Positions 50,392-59,241 of a stretch of DNA of 64,000 nt are shown here, one piece after another. This DNA is from NZ13-RE01 sp964612975 (lineage in GTDB: Bacteria > Dictyoglomota > Dictyoglomia > Dictyoglomales > Dictyoglomaceae), in contig CAZTGC010000006.1 in assembly GCA_964612975.1 (NCBI GenBank), forward strand, positions 62,001 through 126,000, in the 5' to 3' direction. The translations under genes were made by a program, and so were the position numbers. The notes beneath the pieces were generated by a model. The model made no database searches. It was not told where the DNA came from and worked only from the letters and a program-made list of their open reading frames with translations. The stretch's first letter is position 1; each line of letters opens with the position of its first letter.

Positions 50392-51615
50392 ATGAGGTTT
50401 GTTGCAGATTTTCATATTCATTCGAAATATAGTAGAGCAACAAGTTCTGATATGAACTTAGAAAATATTAGTAAATGGGCAAAACTAAAGGGAATAAATT
50501 TAGTTGGAACAGGAGATTTTACCCATCCCCTTTGGTTTGCAGAGTTGAGAGATAAGCTTAAAGAAGATAGCTATGGGATATATAAGTTTAATGATATAAA
50601 TTTTATTTTAACCATGGAAATCAGTAATATCTATAATCAAGATGGAAAAGTGAGAAGAATCCACTCAATTATATTCTCCCCTTCTCTAGAAATTTGTCAT
50701 AAGATTAACACTCTTTTAGGAAAGATGGGAAATCTAAGTTCCGATGGAAGACCCATCCTTGGAAAAAATTTAAAAGAACTTCTTTCCCTTCTTTGGGAAA
50801 TATCTGAAGAGATTTATATTATACCTGCTCATGCCTGGACACCATGGTTTTCCATTTTTGGATCCAATTCTGGATTTAACTCCTTAGAAGAAGCCTTTGG
50901 TGAATATGTTAATAGAATTTTTGGTATAGAGACAGGATTAAGTAGTGATCCTCCTATGAATTGGAGATTAAGTAAACTTGATGATATTTGCCTCATTTCA
51001 AATTCTGACGCCCATTCCCCCAATAGATTAGGAAGAGAGGCAAATGTCTTTAATTGCAATATAGAATATAGAGAAATTTTTAATATAATAAAAAATCAAG
51101 ATAAAAATAAATTTTTATTTACCATTGAATTTTTTCCAGAGGAAGGAAAATACCATTTTGATGGACATAGAAACTGCAATATAGTATTATCTCCTAAGGA
51201 AAGTATAAAATTAAACAATTTGTGTCCTTCTTGTGGAAAACCTCTGACTATTGGGGTTGCTCATAGAGTAGAAGAATTGGCAGATAGAGATGAGGGTTTT
51301 ATCCCTGAAAATAAAATACCATATAAAAATTTAATACCCTTAGAAGAAATTATTGCGCAAGCTTTAAATAAAGATGTCTCTTCTCCCTTTGTTCAAAATG
51401 AGTATGTAAAATTAGTATCCAACTTAGACAATGAGTTAAATATTCTAATGGAGACCCCCTTAGAGGAAATTAAAAGGCTCACATCGGAAAAAATTGTGGA
51501 AGGAATAAAGCTTATGAGGGAAGGGAAAATCCAAGTAGAACCTGGATATGATGGGATATATGGAAAAATTAAGATACTTCCTTCTGAGGGAAAGGGACAG
51601 CTTTCTCTATTTTAA
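50392..51615 (+). CDS. EndoQ-type PHP endonuclease with C-terminal clamp-binding motif
   Basis: 407 residues. Endonuclease Q cuts DNA 5' of deaminated bases (hypoxanthine, uracil) and AP sites. PHP-domain ligands: FHIHSKYS (7-14), GTGDFTHP (39-45), AHAW (147-149) and SNSDAHSP (203-210). The EndoQ zinc site follows: His259 and Cys262 (DGHRNC) with Cys278 and Cys281 (CPSCG). The final residues GQLSLF (402-407) contain QLSLF, a match to the bacterial sliding-clamp-binding pentapeptide. Start ATG follows AAGGGGTG. Single gene, convergent with the ParB-like gene (four-base overlap). Useful for heat-driven deamination damage. Confidence 0.88.
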   Translation: MRFVADFHIHSKYSRATSSDMNLENISKWAKLKGINLVGTGDFTHPLWFAELRDKLKEDSYGIYKFNDINFILTMEISNIYNQDGKVRRIHSIIFSPSLEICHKINTLLGKMGNLSSDGRPILGKNLKELLSLLWEISEEIYIIPAHAWTPWFSIFGSNSGFNSLEEAFGEYVNRIFGIETGLSSDPPMNWRLSKLDDICLISNSDAHSPNRLGREANVFNCNIEYREIFNIIKNQDKNKFLFTIEFFPEEGKYHFDGHRNCNIVLSPKESIKLNNLCPSCGKPLTIGVAHRVEELADRDEGFIPENKIPYKNLIPLEEIIAQALNKDVSSPFVQNEYVKLVSNLDNELNILMETPLEEIKRLTSEKIVEGIKLMREGKIQVEPGYDGIYGKIKILPSEGKGQLSLF

Positions 51616-52406
51616 AAGGGTAATTTAAAGAGTTCTAAAATCTTATCCTTAAGAGATGTGCCAGGAATGAGATTCTTAAAATCCTCAATTGCTTTATGAA
51701 ATCCTATATCATATCCCTTCTTTTGACTTTCAAGCCACTTATGATCGGAAATATAAACATACAAATCTGAAAGAGTTCTTTCTGGAAAAGCCTCTAAAAT
51801 TCTTTCCTTCTCTATAACCTTAACAATAGGAAGATAAATATTTTTATACCAATCTCTTGCAGCCTCCTTTACATTTACCTCTTTTCTTCTTCTTTCACTC
51901 ATATAATATTTATGTTCAAGAATTTGACTTAGGAGCTTTTTATATTGTCCTATCTCCGTAAGATTAATATCTCTAAGTCCTGTAACAAACTCAAAATCTG
52001 ATTTTTCTCTATAAAGAATATTTTCTATAGAATTTTCTGGAGGTAAATATTCTATTACATGGGCATCTATTTCCTTTTGCCCCAGTTTCCTTGCTATGGA
52101 AACTCGATGATTACCATCTATTACATAGTATTCATCTTTTATTTTATAAACTTCTATTGGGGGAAGAATTTTACCCCTTAGTATGGCATCTTCTAATTCC
52201 TTTAGTCTTTGTAGGGAACTTCCCTTTAATGGCCTAAACTCTTCATCAAAATCCCTATATCTTCCTACGCTTCCTACTATCTTCTCTATCTCTATAGTCT
52301 GATAACCTAAATCTCTCCAGATAATAAATTTTTCCTCTTTGATTTTTTCCTGAAGGCTTTTAAGATGTCTTTTTCTTTTGAAAGATCTTATAAAAAAGTT
52401 TTTCAT
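51612..52406 (-). CDS. ParB/Srx-fold protein
   Basis: About 264 residues. A ParB-nuclease-like domain is visible at GRYRDFDEEFRPL, LKELEDAILRGKILPPIEVYKIKDEYYVIDGNHRVSIARKLGQ and IDAHVIEYLP. The rest is helical with no known signature. ATG 52406 overlaps the phosphoesterase stop as ATGA; an upstream start at 52433 is less likely. It is probably co-transcribed with the phosphoesterase and PGI/PMI. A role in DNA partition is not supported: no ParA or parS context is seen. Could be an enzyme of the ParB/Srx superfamily. Function unknown. Confidence 0.75.
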   Translation of the reverse strand: MKNFFIRSFKRKRHLKSLQEKIKEEKFIIWRDLGYQTIEIEKIVGSVGRYRDFDEEFRPLKGSSLQRLKELEDAILRGKILPPIEVYKIKDEYYVIDGNHRVSIARKLGQKEIDAHVIEYLPPENSIENILYREKSDFEFVTGLRDINLTEIGQYKKLLSQILEHKYYMSERRRKEVNVKEAARDWYKNIYLPIVKVIEKERILEAFPERTLSDLYVYISDHKWLESQKKGYDIGFHKAIEDFKNLIPGTSLKDKILELFKLPF

Positions 52407-52987
52407 AGATCTAAAACTATAATTCCAGAACAATTAATAATTTTAGTACCCTTATATTCTGTTATCCTTGAACTTCTAAATTTATAATTCATATGGGTAT
52501 GCCCATGTAGAAAATAGGCTGGTTTATATTTCTCAATCAACCAGAGAAAGCCTTTAAAGCCTTTATGAGAGAAATCATCTCCCTCATGAATTCCAAGGGG
52601 AGGAGCGTGGGTCACTATAATATCAACTCCTTTTCTTAACTGAAAATATAATTTTCTTATCTTCCAACTCATTTCTTTTTCTGTATACTGAAGAGGTCCT
52701 CCACTATATTTAATGGAGCCTCCTAAGCCTAAGATTTTTTTATCCTTAAATTTTATTATTTTTCCATCGATATTATCACATCCTTCAGGAGGCTCCTTAA
52801 TATATCTCTCATCATGATTTCCCAAGATATAAAATACAGGAACATTAAGAATAGTTGTAAGATAGACTAATAATTCTGGCAAAACATCTCCACAGGATAT
52901 TACTGCTTCTACTCCCTTGTATGGGGTAGCATCAAATCTTTCATAAAGAATAGGTGATTCAAAATCTGCTAACGCTAATATTTTCAA
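52403..52987 (-). CDS. Metallophosphoesterase (calcineurin-like)
   Basis: 194 residues. LALADFES at the start, ISCGDVLPE, LGNHDERY, THAPPLGIHEGDD and HGHTHMNYK supply the two-metal site. The first motif lacks the D-x-H pattern: it reads ADFES. Related to small archaeal and bacterial phosphoesterases without a known substrate. Overlaps both neighbours. No signal peptide, so cytoplasmic. Confidence 0.82.
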   Translation of the reverse strand: MKILALADFESPILYERFDATPYKGVEAVISCGDVLPELLVYLTTILNVPVFYILGNHDERYIKEPPEGCDNIDGKIIKFKDKKILGLGGSIKYSGGPLQYTEKEMSWKIRKLYFQLRKGVDIIVTHAPPLGIHEGDDFSHKGFKGFLWLIEKYKPAYFLHGHTHMNYKFRSSRITEYKGTKIINCSGIIVLDL

Positions 52988-54051
52988 GATAAACTTTGAC
53001 CTATTCTTAACTTAAGTTCATTTATAAAACCAATGGCAAAGGGATCCTTTCCAGCAAGATATGCAAGATAAACAGTAATAAAATCCCCAAGGTATATAAG
53101 AGAGAAAAATTTAGTTAATGAGTATTTTCCTTCTCCCTGCCATAAAAAGACTGGTATTCCTCGATTCTCTATTTTTTCCTTCATAAAATCAAATCTTATT
53201 TTCATTTCTCCTTCTAAGGATATATAAAGGAAAATAAGAGAAAGATTATTTATAATTTTGAAATCTGCTTCCCAAGACATTATCTCATTATGATTTAACT
53301 CTGGGAAGAAATGGGTAAAGGCAGGATATTTAGAATTTTCATTAAATTGGCATTTCCATCTATATCCTGCAACTGCCCATCTTTCCTCTACAGAATATAT
53401 TATGGGAATTCTCCCATAAAGCATTTTAGCTAATTTTTTAGCAGGATTTCCATCAGTAGGATTTTCAATTTTAAATTCTTCTCTCTTTTTTCCAATATAA
53501 TCTATAGTTTCCCTTATTGCCTCCCTTTGGGAAGGAACTATCTCCAATTGATCCAATATTACCAAAGGAGGGATAGTTACATATCCTATTGCAGCTCTTG
53601 GAGCCAATCCCTTAGGAATTTGGATTAATGGAAGTTTTTTTTCCTCTGCAAATTCTGCCAATTTACCACCACTGGTTACAGAAACCACTATTGCCCCTTT
53701 TTCATAAGATCTTACTGCAGAATTCACAGTCTCAACAGTATTTCCAGAATAACTCACCGCAAAAACCAAGGTATTTTCATCAACATAATTGGGAAGAGAA
53801 TAATCTCTATTTACTAATATAGGAATTCTTGCACTATCAAAGGCAATAGCCCTTAATATGTCACCTCCTATTGCAGAACCACCCATACCTAAAACTAAAA
53901 CCTTGTTTATATTTCTTTTATCTAATTTCAATCCTGCATCATAGGATATTTTACTTGCTTCCTCTATTTGTTCAGGAAGTCTATATACTGAACCCAACAT
54001 ATCCTGGGGATCAAGTTTTTTAAGCTCATTTATTTGATCTAATTTTTCCAT
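52984..54051 (-). CDS. Bifunctional phosphoglucose/phosphomannose isomerase
   Basis: 355 residues of the archaeal-type PGI/PMI family. It interconverts glucose-6-P, fructose-6-P and mannose-6-P. Motifs: GMGGSAIGGD (55-64), VSYSGNTVETVNS, QIPKGLAPRAAIGY, QFNENSKYPAF, and FFPELNHNEI with catalytic Glu/His. Such short forms are found in Crenarchaeota and some thermophilic bacteria. Overlaps the phosphoesterase stop by four bases. Confidence 0.9.
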   Translation of the reverse strand: MEKLDQINELKKLDPQDMLGSVYRLPEQIEEASKISYDAGLKLDKRNINKVLVLGMGGSAIGGDILRAIAFDSARIPILVNRDYSLPNYVDENTLVFAVSYSGNTVETVNSAVRSYEKGAIVVSVTSGGKLAEFAEEKKLPLIQIPKGLAPRAAIGYVTIPPLVILDQLEIVPSQREAIRETIDYIGKKREEFKIENPTDGNPAKKLAKMLYGRIPIIYSVEERWAVAGYRWKCQFNENSKYPAFTHFFPELNHNEIMSWEADFKIINNLSLIFLYISLEGEMKIRFDFMKEKIENRGIPVFLWQGEGKYSLTKFFSLIYLGDFITVYLAYLAGKDPFAIGFINELKLRIGQSLS

Positions 54052-54106
54052 ATGTATTCCTCCTATCCTTTCGATTTTTGGTTATTTTAACTTATAACTT
54101 CAATTA

Positions 54107-54134
54107 TTGACAACATCCTAACTATTTGTATACT
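54107..54134 (+). promoter_or_regulatory. Promoter of osmC-gltX operon
   Basis: TTGACA (54107-54112), 16 bases, TATACT (54129-54134), 28 bases before the ATG. AGGAGG lies between. Confidence 0.65.
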
Positions 54135-54162
54135 GAAAAAGAATCTATATTAGGAGGCAAAG

Positions 54163-54573
54163 ATGGAAACAAAAGTAGTTTGGAATGGAAAAATGAAATT
54201 TACTGGAAACACTCCATCTAATTTTTCAATTTTAATGGATGCTTCTTCAGATCATGGAGGAGAAGACCAAGGGCCAAGACCCATGGAGCTTGTCTTAGTC
54301 GCTCTGGGAGGATGTACTGGAATGGATGTTATCTCTATCCTTCAAAAGATGAAGGAAAAAGTAAAAAACTTTGAGATAAAAATTTCTGCAGAAAGAGCAG
54401 AGGAACATCCAAAGGTCTATAAGAAGGTACACTTAGAATACATTTTTAAAGGGGAAAATTTAAAGGAAGAAAATATAAAAAAAGCAATTGAATTATCTCA
54501 AACAAAATACTGTTCCGTTTCTGCAATTTTAAAGGGAACAGCAGAAGTTACATATTCTTGGAAAATTTTATAG
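54163..54573 (+). CDS. OsmC-family protein
   Basis: 136 residues. OsmC/Ohr fold with the two redox cysteines Cys51 (GGCTGMD) and Cys117 (KYCSVS), the hallmark of thiol-dependent peroxidase-like OsmC family members. Strand-rich N-terminus (METKVVWNGKMKF), PRPMELVLVALGG. Probably detoxifies organic hydroperoxides or transfers sulfur in a YhfA-like way; not assignable further. Strong AGGAGG ribosome site. Followed 16 bases later by gltX. Confidence 0.88.
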   Translation: METKVVWNGKMKFTGNTPSNFSILMDASSDHGGEDQGPRPMELVLVALGGCTGMDVISILQKMKEKVKNFEIKISAERAEEHPKVYKKVHLEYIFKGENLKEENIKKAIELSQTKYCSVSAILKGTAEVTYSWKIL

Positions 54574-54589
54574 AAGAGGTTAACTAAAA

Positions 54590-56026
54590 ATGAAGGATGT
54601 TAGAGTGAGAATTGCTCCCAGCCCCACAGGATATCTTCATGTAGGAACTGCCCATACTGCCCTCTTCAATTGGCTTTTTGCAAGACATAATAAGGGTACC
54701 TTTATTCTAAGAATCGAAGATACTGATATAGAAAGGTCTTCAAAGGAATATGAAGAAAATATATTAGAAGGACTAAATTGGCTTGGTATAAATTGGGATG
54801 AAGGCCCCTATTATCAAACCCAGAGATTGGAATTATATAAAAAATACTCCCAAAAACTTATAGATTTAGGTCTTGCCTATTATTGTTATTGTACCCCCGA
54901 AGAATTAGAGGAAAGGAGAAAAATTGCCCTTCAAGAGAAAAGGGCACCAAAATATGATAGAAAATGTTTAAATTTAACTTCAGAAGAAAGGGCAAGATAT
55001 GAAAGAGAAGGAAGAAAGCCTGCAATAAGACTATTAGTTCCAGAGGGGAAAACAGTATTTAAGGATATAATTCGAGGAGATATTGAATTTAACAATGAAG
55101 ACATTGGAGATTTTGTAATAATGAAATCCGATGGAATTCCCACTTATAATTTCGCAGTAGTAATTGATGATTATACTATGGGAATATCCCATGTCATAAG
55201 GGGAGAAGATCACATTTCAAATACTCCAAAACAAATATTTATATATAATGCCCTCTCCTGGACATCCCCAGAGTTTGCTCATTTACCCCTACTTTTAGGC
55301 CCTGACAGGTCAAAATTAAGTAAAAGACACGGTGTAACATCGGTATCAGAATATAAAAAGATGGGTTATCTTCCTGAAGCCCTTGTAAATTATCTTGCCC
55401 TTTTAGGATGGACTCCCCAGGAAGGAAAAGAAGTCTATACCAGAGAAGAACTAATAGAATTTTTTGATTTAAGAAAGGTGACCAAAAATCCTGGAATTTT
55501 TGATATAACAAAATTAGAGTGGATCAATACTCAACATATTAGAGGTTTATCTTATGAAAAATTAGCAGATTTAACTTTACCCTATTTAAAGGAAGCTAAA
55601 CTAATAAAAGAAGATTCTCTAAATTGGGATTACTATCTTAAAGTAATATCTCTTCTACAGGAGAGACTGAAACTCCTTTCCCAAATTAAGGATTATGGAG
55701 ATTATTTCTTTTTAGAAGAATTAGATTATGAAAAAGAAACTGTTAAAAAGGTAATTAAACACCATGATATCTCAAAATTCTTAAGAATGTTAAAAGAAGA
55801 ATGGGAAGATTTAAAGGATTTCTCTGCCTATAAATTAGAGAAAGGTTTAAAAGAATTATCAGAAAAATTGAATATATCTACAGGAACTTTAATTCATCCA
55901 GTAAGAGTTGCCTTAACCAATAAAACAGTAGGTCCAAGTCTTTATGAATTGATAGAAGTGTTAGGGAAAGAAAAAACATTAAAAAGAATAGAAAATTTTA
56001 TTAAGTATTTAGATGCAAATTTTTAA
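54590..56026 (+). CDS. gltX: Glutamyl-tRNA synthetase
   Basis: 478 residues. Class I synthetase: the HIGH-equivalent HVGT in PTGYLHVGTAHTALFNW (12-28) and KMSKS-equivalent KLSKR (242-246). RIEDTD (41-46), GPYYQTQRL, FKDIIRG and PEALVNYLALLGW fill the expected order; the C-terminal anticodon-binding part is present. It charges tRNA-Glu (and possibly tRNA-Gln if the organism uses the GatCAB route). The next gene begins 14 bases before its end. Confidence 0.96.
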   Translation: MKDVRVRIAPSPTGYLHVGTAHTALFNWLFARHNKGTFILRIEDTDIERSSKEYEENILEGLNWLGINWDEGPYYQTQRLELYKKYSQKLIDLGLAYYCYCTPEELEERRKIALQEKRAPKYDRKCLNLTSEERARYEREGRKPAIRLLVPEGKTVFKDIIRGDIEFNNEDIGDFVIMKSDGIPTYNFAVVIDDYTMGISHVIRGEDHISNTPKQIFIYNALSWTSPEFAHLPLLLGPDRSKLSKRHGVTSVSEYKKMGYLPEALVNYLALLGWTPQEGKEVYTREELIEFFDLRKVTKNPGIFDITKLEWINTQHIRGLSYEKLADLTLPYLKEAKLIKEDSLNWDYYLKVISLLQERLKLLSQIKDYGDYFFLEELDYEKETVKKVIKHHDISKFLRMLKEEWEDLKDFSAYKLEKGLKELSEKLNISTGTLIHPVRVALTNKTVGPSLYELIEVLGKEKTLKRIENFIKYLDANF

Positions 56027-56645
56027 AAAGCTATTTAAATATTTTTATTATGAAATTTTTGATGAAATAGAAAATAAATTATTAAATTCCCTAGAAGAAG
56101 GAGAAAGACTCTTTCTTCATTATACTATAAAACAAGCAAAATTATCCTTTAAAGCAAAGGAAAAAGTAGACTTATATCTTTCTCCTCTTCTTTTATTTTA
56201 CGGTTTAGTTGCTTTAGCAAAAATCACGATATTTTTAAAAACCCATGAGATTCCAAAGGAAGTATTACATGGATTAACGGTAAGAGTGGCAGGAGAAAAG
56301 TCTATAGATTGGGATGAAAACTATGATCCTGGAAAAGAGACAATTTTAATAAAGGAGAAGGGGTTATTTCCAACATTTTTAAAATGTGTATCTTCCTTTC
56401 AAGTTCCAGAAGGAGAAAAATTTACTTTAGAGGAGCTTTTCAAATATTTAAAAATAACTACTTCCCTTCATCCTTTAGCAATTCACTATCTAATTCTTTT
56501 TCTTTTAAGCATGTTATCAAGATATGAACCCCAGAAGTGGGGATGGGCTATTGATAAAAGTAGTATGGCCCCTAAAATTTATAATTATCTAAGAGACTCA
56601 GATTCAAAAATAATTCAACTTTGGGAGGAGAATATTAAATTGTAA
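56013..56645 (+). CDS. YaaC-like protein
   Basis: 210 residues, mostly helical: KKLFKYFYYEI, LYLSPLLLFYGLVALAKITIFLKT, VLHGLTVRVAG. The order resembles YaaC-like proteins of Firmicutes, whose role is unknown. No catalytic motif or membrane segment is convincing. The ATG overlaps the end of gltX by 14 bases, so translation is probably coupled. Convergent with the prenyl synthase gene (31-base overlap). Confidence 0.55.
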   Translation: MQIFKKLFKYFYYEIFDEIENKLLNSLEEGERLFLHYTIKQAKLSFKAKEKVDLYLSPLLLFYGLVALAKITIFLKTHEIPKEVLHGLTVRVAGEKSIDWDENYDPGKETILIKEKGLFPTFLKCVSSFQVPEGEKFTLEELFKYLKITTSLHPLAIHYLILFLLSMLSRYEPQKWGWAIDKSSMAPKIYNYLRDSDSKIIQLWEENIKL

Positions 56646-57655
56646 TAATTTTTAAACAATTCCTTTATTAACCTTAAATCAATTAATCCTTCATATTCTT
56701 CGATAATCCTATAACTTTTTTCAAAGAATTCTTCAGCAGTATTAAGGGAGCTTTCCTTAACCCTCTTTCTCTCCAAAGCTTGCAAAATATATGAAATATC
56801 TTGTTCCAATAAATTACTTTTATTCCAAATCTCATATATTCTCTGTTTTTCTTTATCCGATGCCTCTTGAAGGAGATAAATAATTGGAAAAGTCTTTTTC
56901 TTTTTCCATAAATCTCCAAGGGGAGTTTTACCTGTTTTTCTTGAATCTCCCCATATACCCATAATGTCATCTGCAATTTGAAAAAATATCCCAAAATTCT
57001 TTCCCATCTCAAAAAATTTTCTTGAGATATCTTCTTTATAATTTGCAGAAAAAGAACCTAAGAATAAAGAAGTTGCAAAAAGTCTTGCAGTCTTTTTCTC
57101 TATCATTGTCATATATTCTTTTAAATATACATCATTTCTCTTTTCAAAACTTATATCTAAATACTGACCCTCAATAAGTTCTTGAATTGTATTAGTAATC
57201 TCCCTAAGACTTATCCTTTGAAGAAGAGGAGAAAAAAGCTGAGTTAATACTTGAAAACATAGATTAAATAAGGAATCTCCCACATTAATAGCCTGAGGAA
57301 CTCCCCACAATCTCCAGACCGTCCATCTATTATGCCTTTTTTCATCACCATCTTGAATATCATCATGAACTAAAGAAAAATTATGTAAAAATTCCAAAGA
57401 AGAAGCCAAATTTAAAGCATCATCCAAGGGCCCATTAAAAGCTTGATTTATTAATACACATAAAAGGGGTCTTAATCTCTTTCCTCTCTTAAACTCTGAA
57501 AGGGGATTACCAAATTCATCAATCCAACCCATATGATATGCAGAAAATAAATATAAGGGAAGGGGATTTGAAAATCTTTCCAAGTTTTCCTGTAATCTTC
57601 TTTCTATTAGTAATAAATATTTTTGAAGGTCATCCATAGTAATTCTATTATACAT
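56615..57655 (-). CDS. Polyprenyl synthetase (trans-isoprenyl diphosphate synthase)
   Basis: About 346 residues. First Asp-rich motif in LVHDDIQDGDEKR (DDIQD, near 101-105) and second in QIADDIMGIWGD (near 233-244); GKRLRPLL precedes the first and RLFATSLFLG lies between. It condenses isopentenyl diphosphate with allylic diphosphates to make geranylgeranyl- or longer diphosphates, with chain length not decided by sequence. Possible starts are GTG 57664, ATG 57655 and ATG 57637; I give the first ATG. TATAAT at 57652-57647 would leave nearly no leader if 57637 is used. Confidence 0.85.
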   Translation of the reverse strand: MYNRITMDDLQKYLLLIERRLQENLERFSNPLPLYLFSAYHMGWIDEFGNPLSEFKRGKRLRPLLCVLINQAFNGPLDDALNLASSLEFLHNFSLVHDDIQDGDEKRHNRWTVWRLWGVPQAINVGDSLFNLCFQVLTQLFSPLLQRISLREITNTIQELIEGQYLDISFEKRNDVYLKEYMTMIEKKTARLFATSLFLGSFSANYKEDISRKFFEMGKNFGIFFQIADDIMGIWGDSRKTGKTPLGDLWKKKKTFPIIYLLQEASDKEKQRIYEIWNKSNLLEQDISYILQALERKRVKESSLNTAEEFFEKSYRIIEEYEGLIDLRLIKELFKNYYNLIFSSQS

Positions 57656-57681
57656 TATAACCACTCAAAAAAGTCAATTTC

Positions 57682-57709
57682 TTGACATTATCTTTTATTA
57701 GATGATAAA
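57682..57709 (+). promoter_or_regulatory. Candidate promoter of SIS-HerA-NurA-Mre11 operon
   Basis: TTGACA (57682-57687) and GATAAA (57704-57709) with a 16-base spacer, 40 bases before the ATG. The -10 box is imperfect. A second, minus-strand TTGACT at 57677-57672 serves the divergent prenyl synthase. Confidence 0.45.
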
Positions 57710-57749
57710 CTCTTTTACACAATTTTAGAGAATTTATGGAGGATTATAA

Positions 57750-58781
57750 ATGGAAAAATACATGTATAAAGAAATAAAAGAAGGAGTAAAAGTCTTAGAA
57801 AAAATTAAAGAAAGAAAAGATGAGATTAAGAGCATCGTTGAGGAGATAAAAGAATATAATCCCAAGAATATAATATTAGTTGCCCGAGGCACATCGGACA
57901 ATGCAGGAGTTTGGGGAAAATATTATATTGAATCCTATATTAAAATTCCTGTATCTCTTTGTGCTCCATCATTGTATACTATTTACCATAACCCTCCAAT
58001 TCTTAAAAACTCCTTAGTTATTGCCATCTCCCAATCAGGAGAAAGCGAAGATATATGCAAGGTAATAAAAGAGGCAAATAATCAAAATGCTTTTACCTTG
58101 GGACTCACTAATAATTTGGACAGTAAATTAGCAAAAATCTCTAAAAAGGTTCTGTTTTTAGATGCTGGGGAAGAAAAAAGTATTGCAGCAACAAAAACTT
58201 ATTTAGCAGAGTTAGGAGCTTTATATTTTTTAGTAAATCAGTGGATAAATAGAGATAATTCAAAGGAATTTGAAAGGCTTATTCTATCTTTAAGAGAAAT
58301 CTTAGAAAGAGACGAAGAAATTAAAGAAAAGACAAATCCATATAAATTTATGGAACACTGTGCTGTCTTAGGAAGAGGATACAATTTGGCTACCGCTTTA
58401 GAAATGGCCTTAAAGTTAAAAGAGACATCTTATATCCTTGCAGAACCTTATTCTTCTGCTGATTTTCTACATGGTCCATTAGCCCTTGTCTCTCATGGGT
58501 TTCCTATGTTTCTCTTTGTTCCAAAGGGAGAAAGTATTACCCATTCTAAGGAAGTTATTAAGATTCTAGAAGAAAAGAATGTAGATTTATTTATCTTTTC
58601 AAATGAGGAATCTCTTTTCAATAAATATAATGGATTCTTTATCAAATCAGATATTCCTGAAGAGATATCTCCATTACTTTTTATATTACCAGCACAATTT
58701 TTTGCTTATTTTCTAACAATTCTAAAAAACTTAGATCCAGACCAACCAAGATTTCTAAAGAAAATTACTATAACAAAATAA
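57750..58781 (+). CDS. SIS-domain sugar isomerase (GlmS-isomerase-like)
   Basis: 343 residues: two SIS domains, as in the isomerase half of glucosamine-6-phosphate synthase without the glutaminase part. Motifs: VARGTSDNAGVWGKYY, SQSGESEDI (about 93-101), SIAATKTYLAEL, and LKETSYILAEPYSSADFLHGPLALV near the C-terminus. Such proteins act on amino sugars (AgaS/FrlB-like deaminase/isomerases). GGAGG ribosome site. First gene of the operon that continues to Mre11. Confidence 0.85.
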   Translation: MEKYMYKEIKEGVKVLEKIKERKDEIKSIVEEIKEYNPKNIILVARGTSDNAGVWGKYYIESYIKIPVSLCAPSLYTIYHNPPILKNSLVIAISQSGESEDICKVIKEANNQNAFTLGLTNNLDSKLAKISKKVLFLDAGEEKSIAATKTYLAELGALYFLVNQWINRDNSKEFERLILSLREILERDEEIKEKTNPYKFMEHCAVLGRGYNLATALEMALKLKETSYILAEPYSSADFLHGPLALVSHGFPMFLFVPKGESITHSKEVIKILEEKNVDLFIFSNEESLFNKYNGFFIKSDIPEEISPLLFILPAQFFAYFLTILKNLDPDQPRFLKKITITK

Positions 58782-58782
58782 A

Positions 58783-59241
58783 ATGTTTGAAATCTTCCAG
58801 CTTTATAAAAATCCTATTTTTATCATACCATTAATCTCTACAATAATTACCCAAGGAGTAAAAGGAGTAATAAGAAGTATTCAGGAGAAAAAGGTATTAT
58901 GGAGAGCTTTCTTTGAATGGGGAGGTATGCCCAGCTCCCACTCTGCATTAGTGGTTTCTCTCGCCACTATTTTAGGTTTAAAGGAAGGATTTTCTTCTCC
59001 ACTATTTGTCCTCTCTCTTTTTTTTGCTGGAATTGTAATAGCAGATGCTATTGGTGTTAGATTGGCATCAGAAGAACAAGCAAAGGTAATAAATAAAATT
59101 CTTCAAAAATACCCTATAAATGAAAAGTGTGATATAATTTTAAAAGAATCTATTGGACATACACCCTTTGAAGCAATAATGGGAGGCATATTGGGATTTA
59201 TAGTTGCATTAATATATTATATAGGAGTGATAAATAAATGA
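58783..59241 (+). CDS. Divergent PAP2-family (DUF212) membrane protein
   Basis: 152 residues. Membrane protein with about four helices; GGMPSSHSALVVSLA (46-60) is the DUF212 hallmark, with DAIGVRLASEEQAKV and GHTPFEAIMGG. Related to YuiD-type acid-phosphatase-like proteins, possibly acting on lipid phosphates. One base after the SIS gene stop and overlapping the GT4 gene by ATGA. Confidence 0.87.
   Translation: MFEIFQLYKNPIFIIPLISTIITQGVKGVIRSIQEKKVLWRAFFEWGGMPSSHSALVVSLATILGLKEGFSSPLFVLSLFFAGIVIADAIGVRLASEEQAKVINKILQKYPINEKCDIILKESIGHTPFEAIMGGILGFIVALIYYIGVINK

Noticed and set aside
51612..52406. Chromosome-partition ParB
   Set aside because: Only the nuclease-like part matches; there is no HTH, ParA or parS context.
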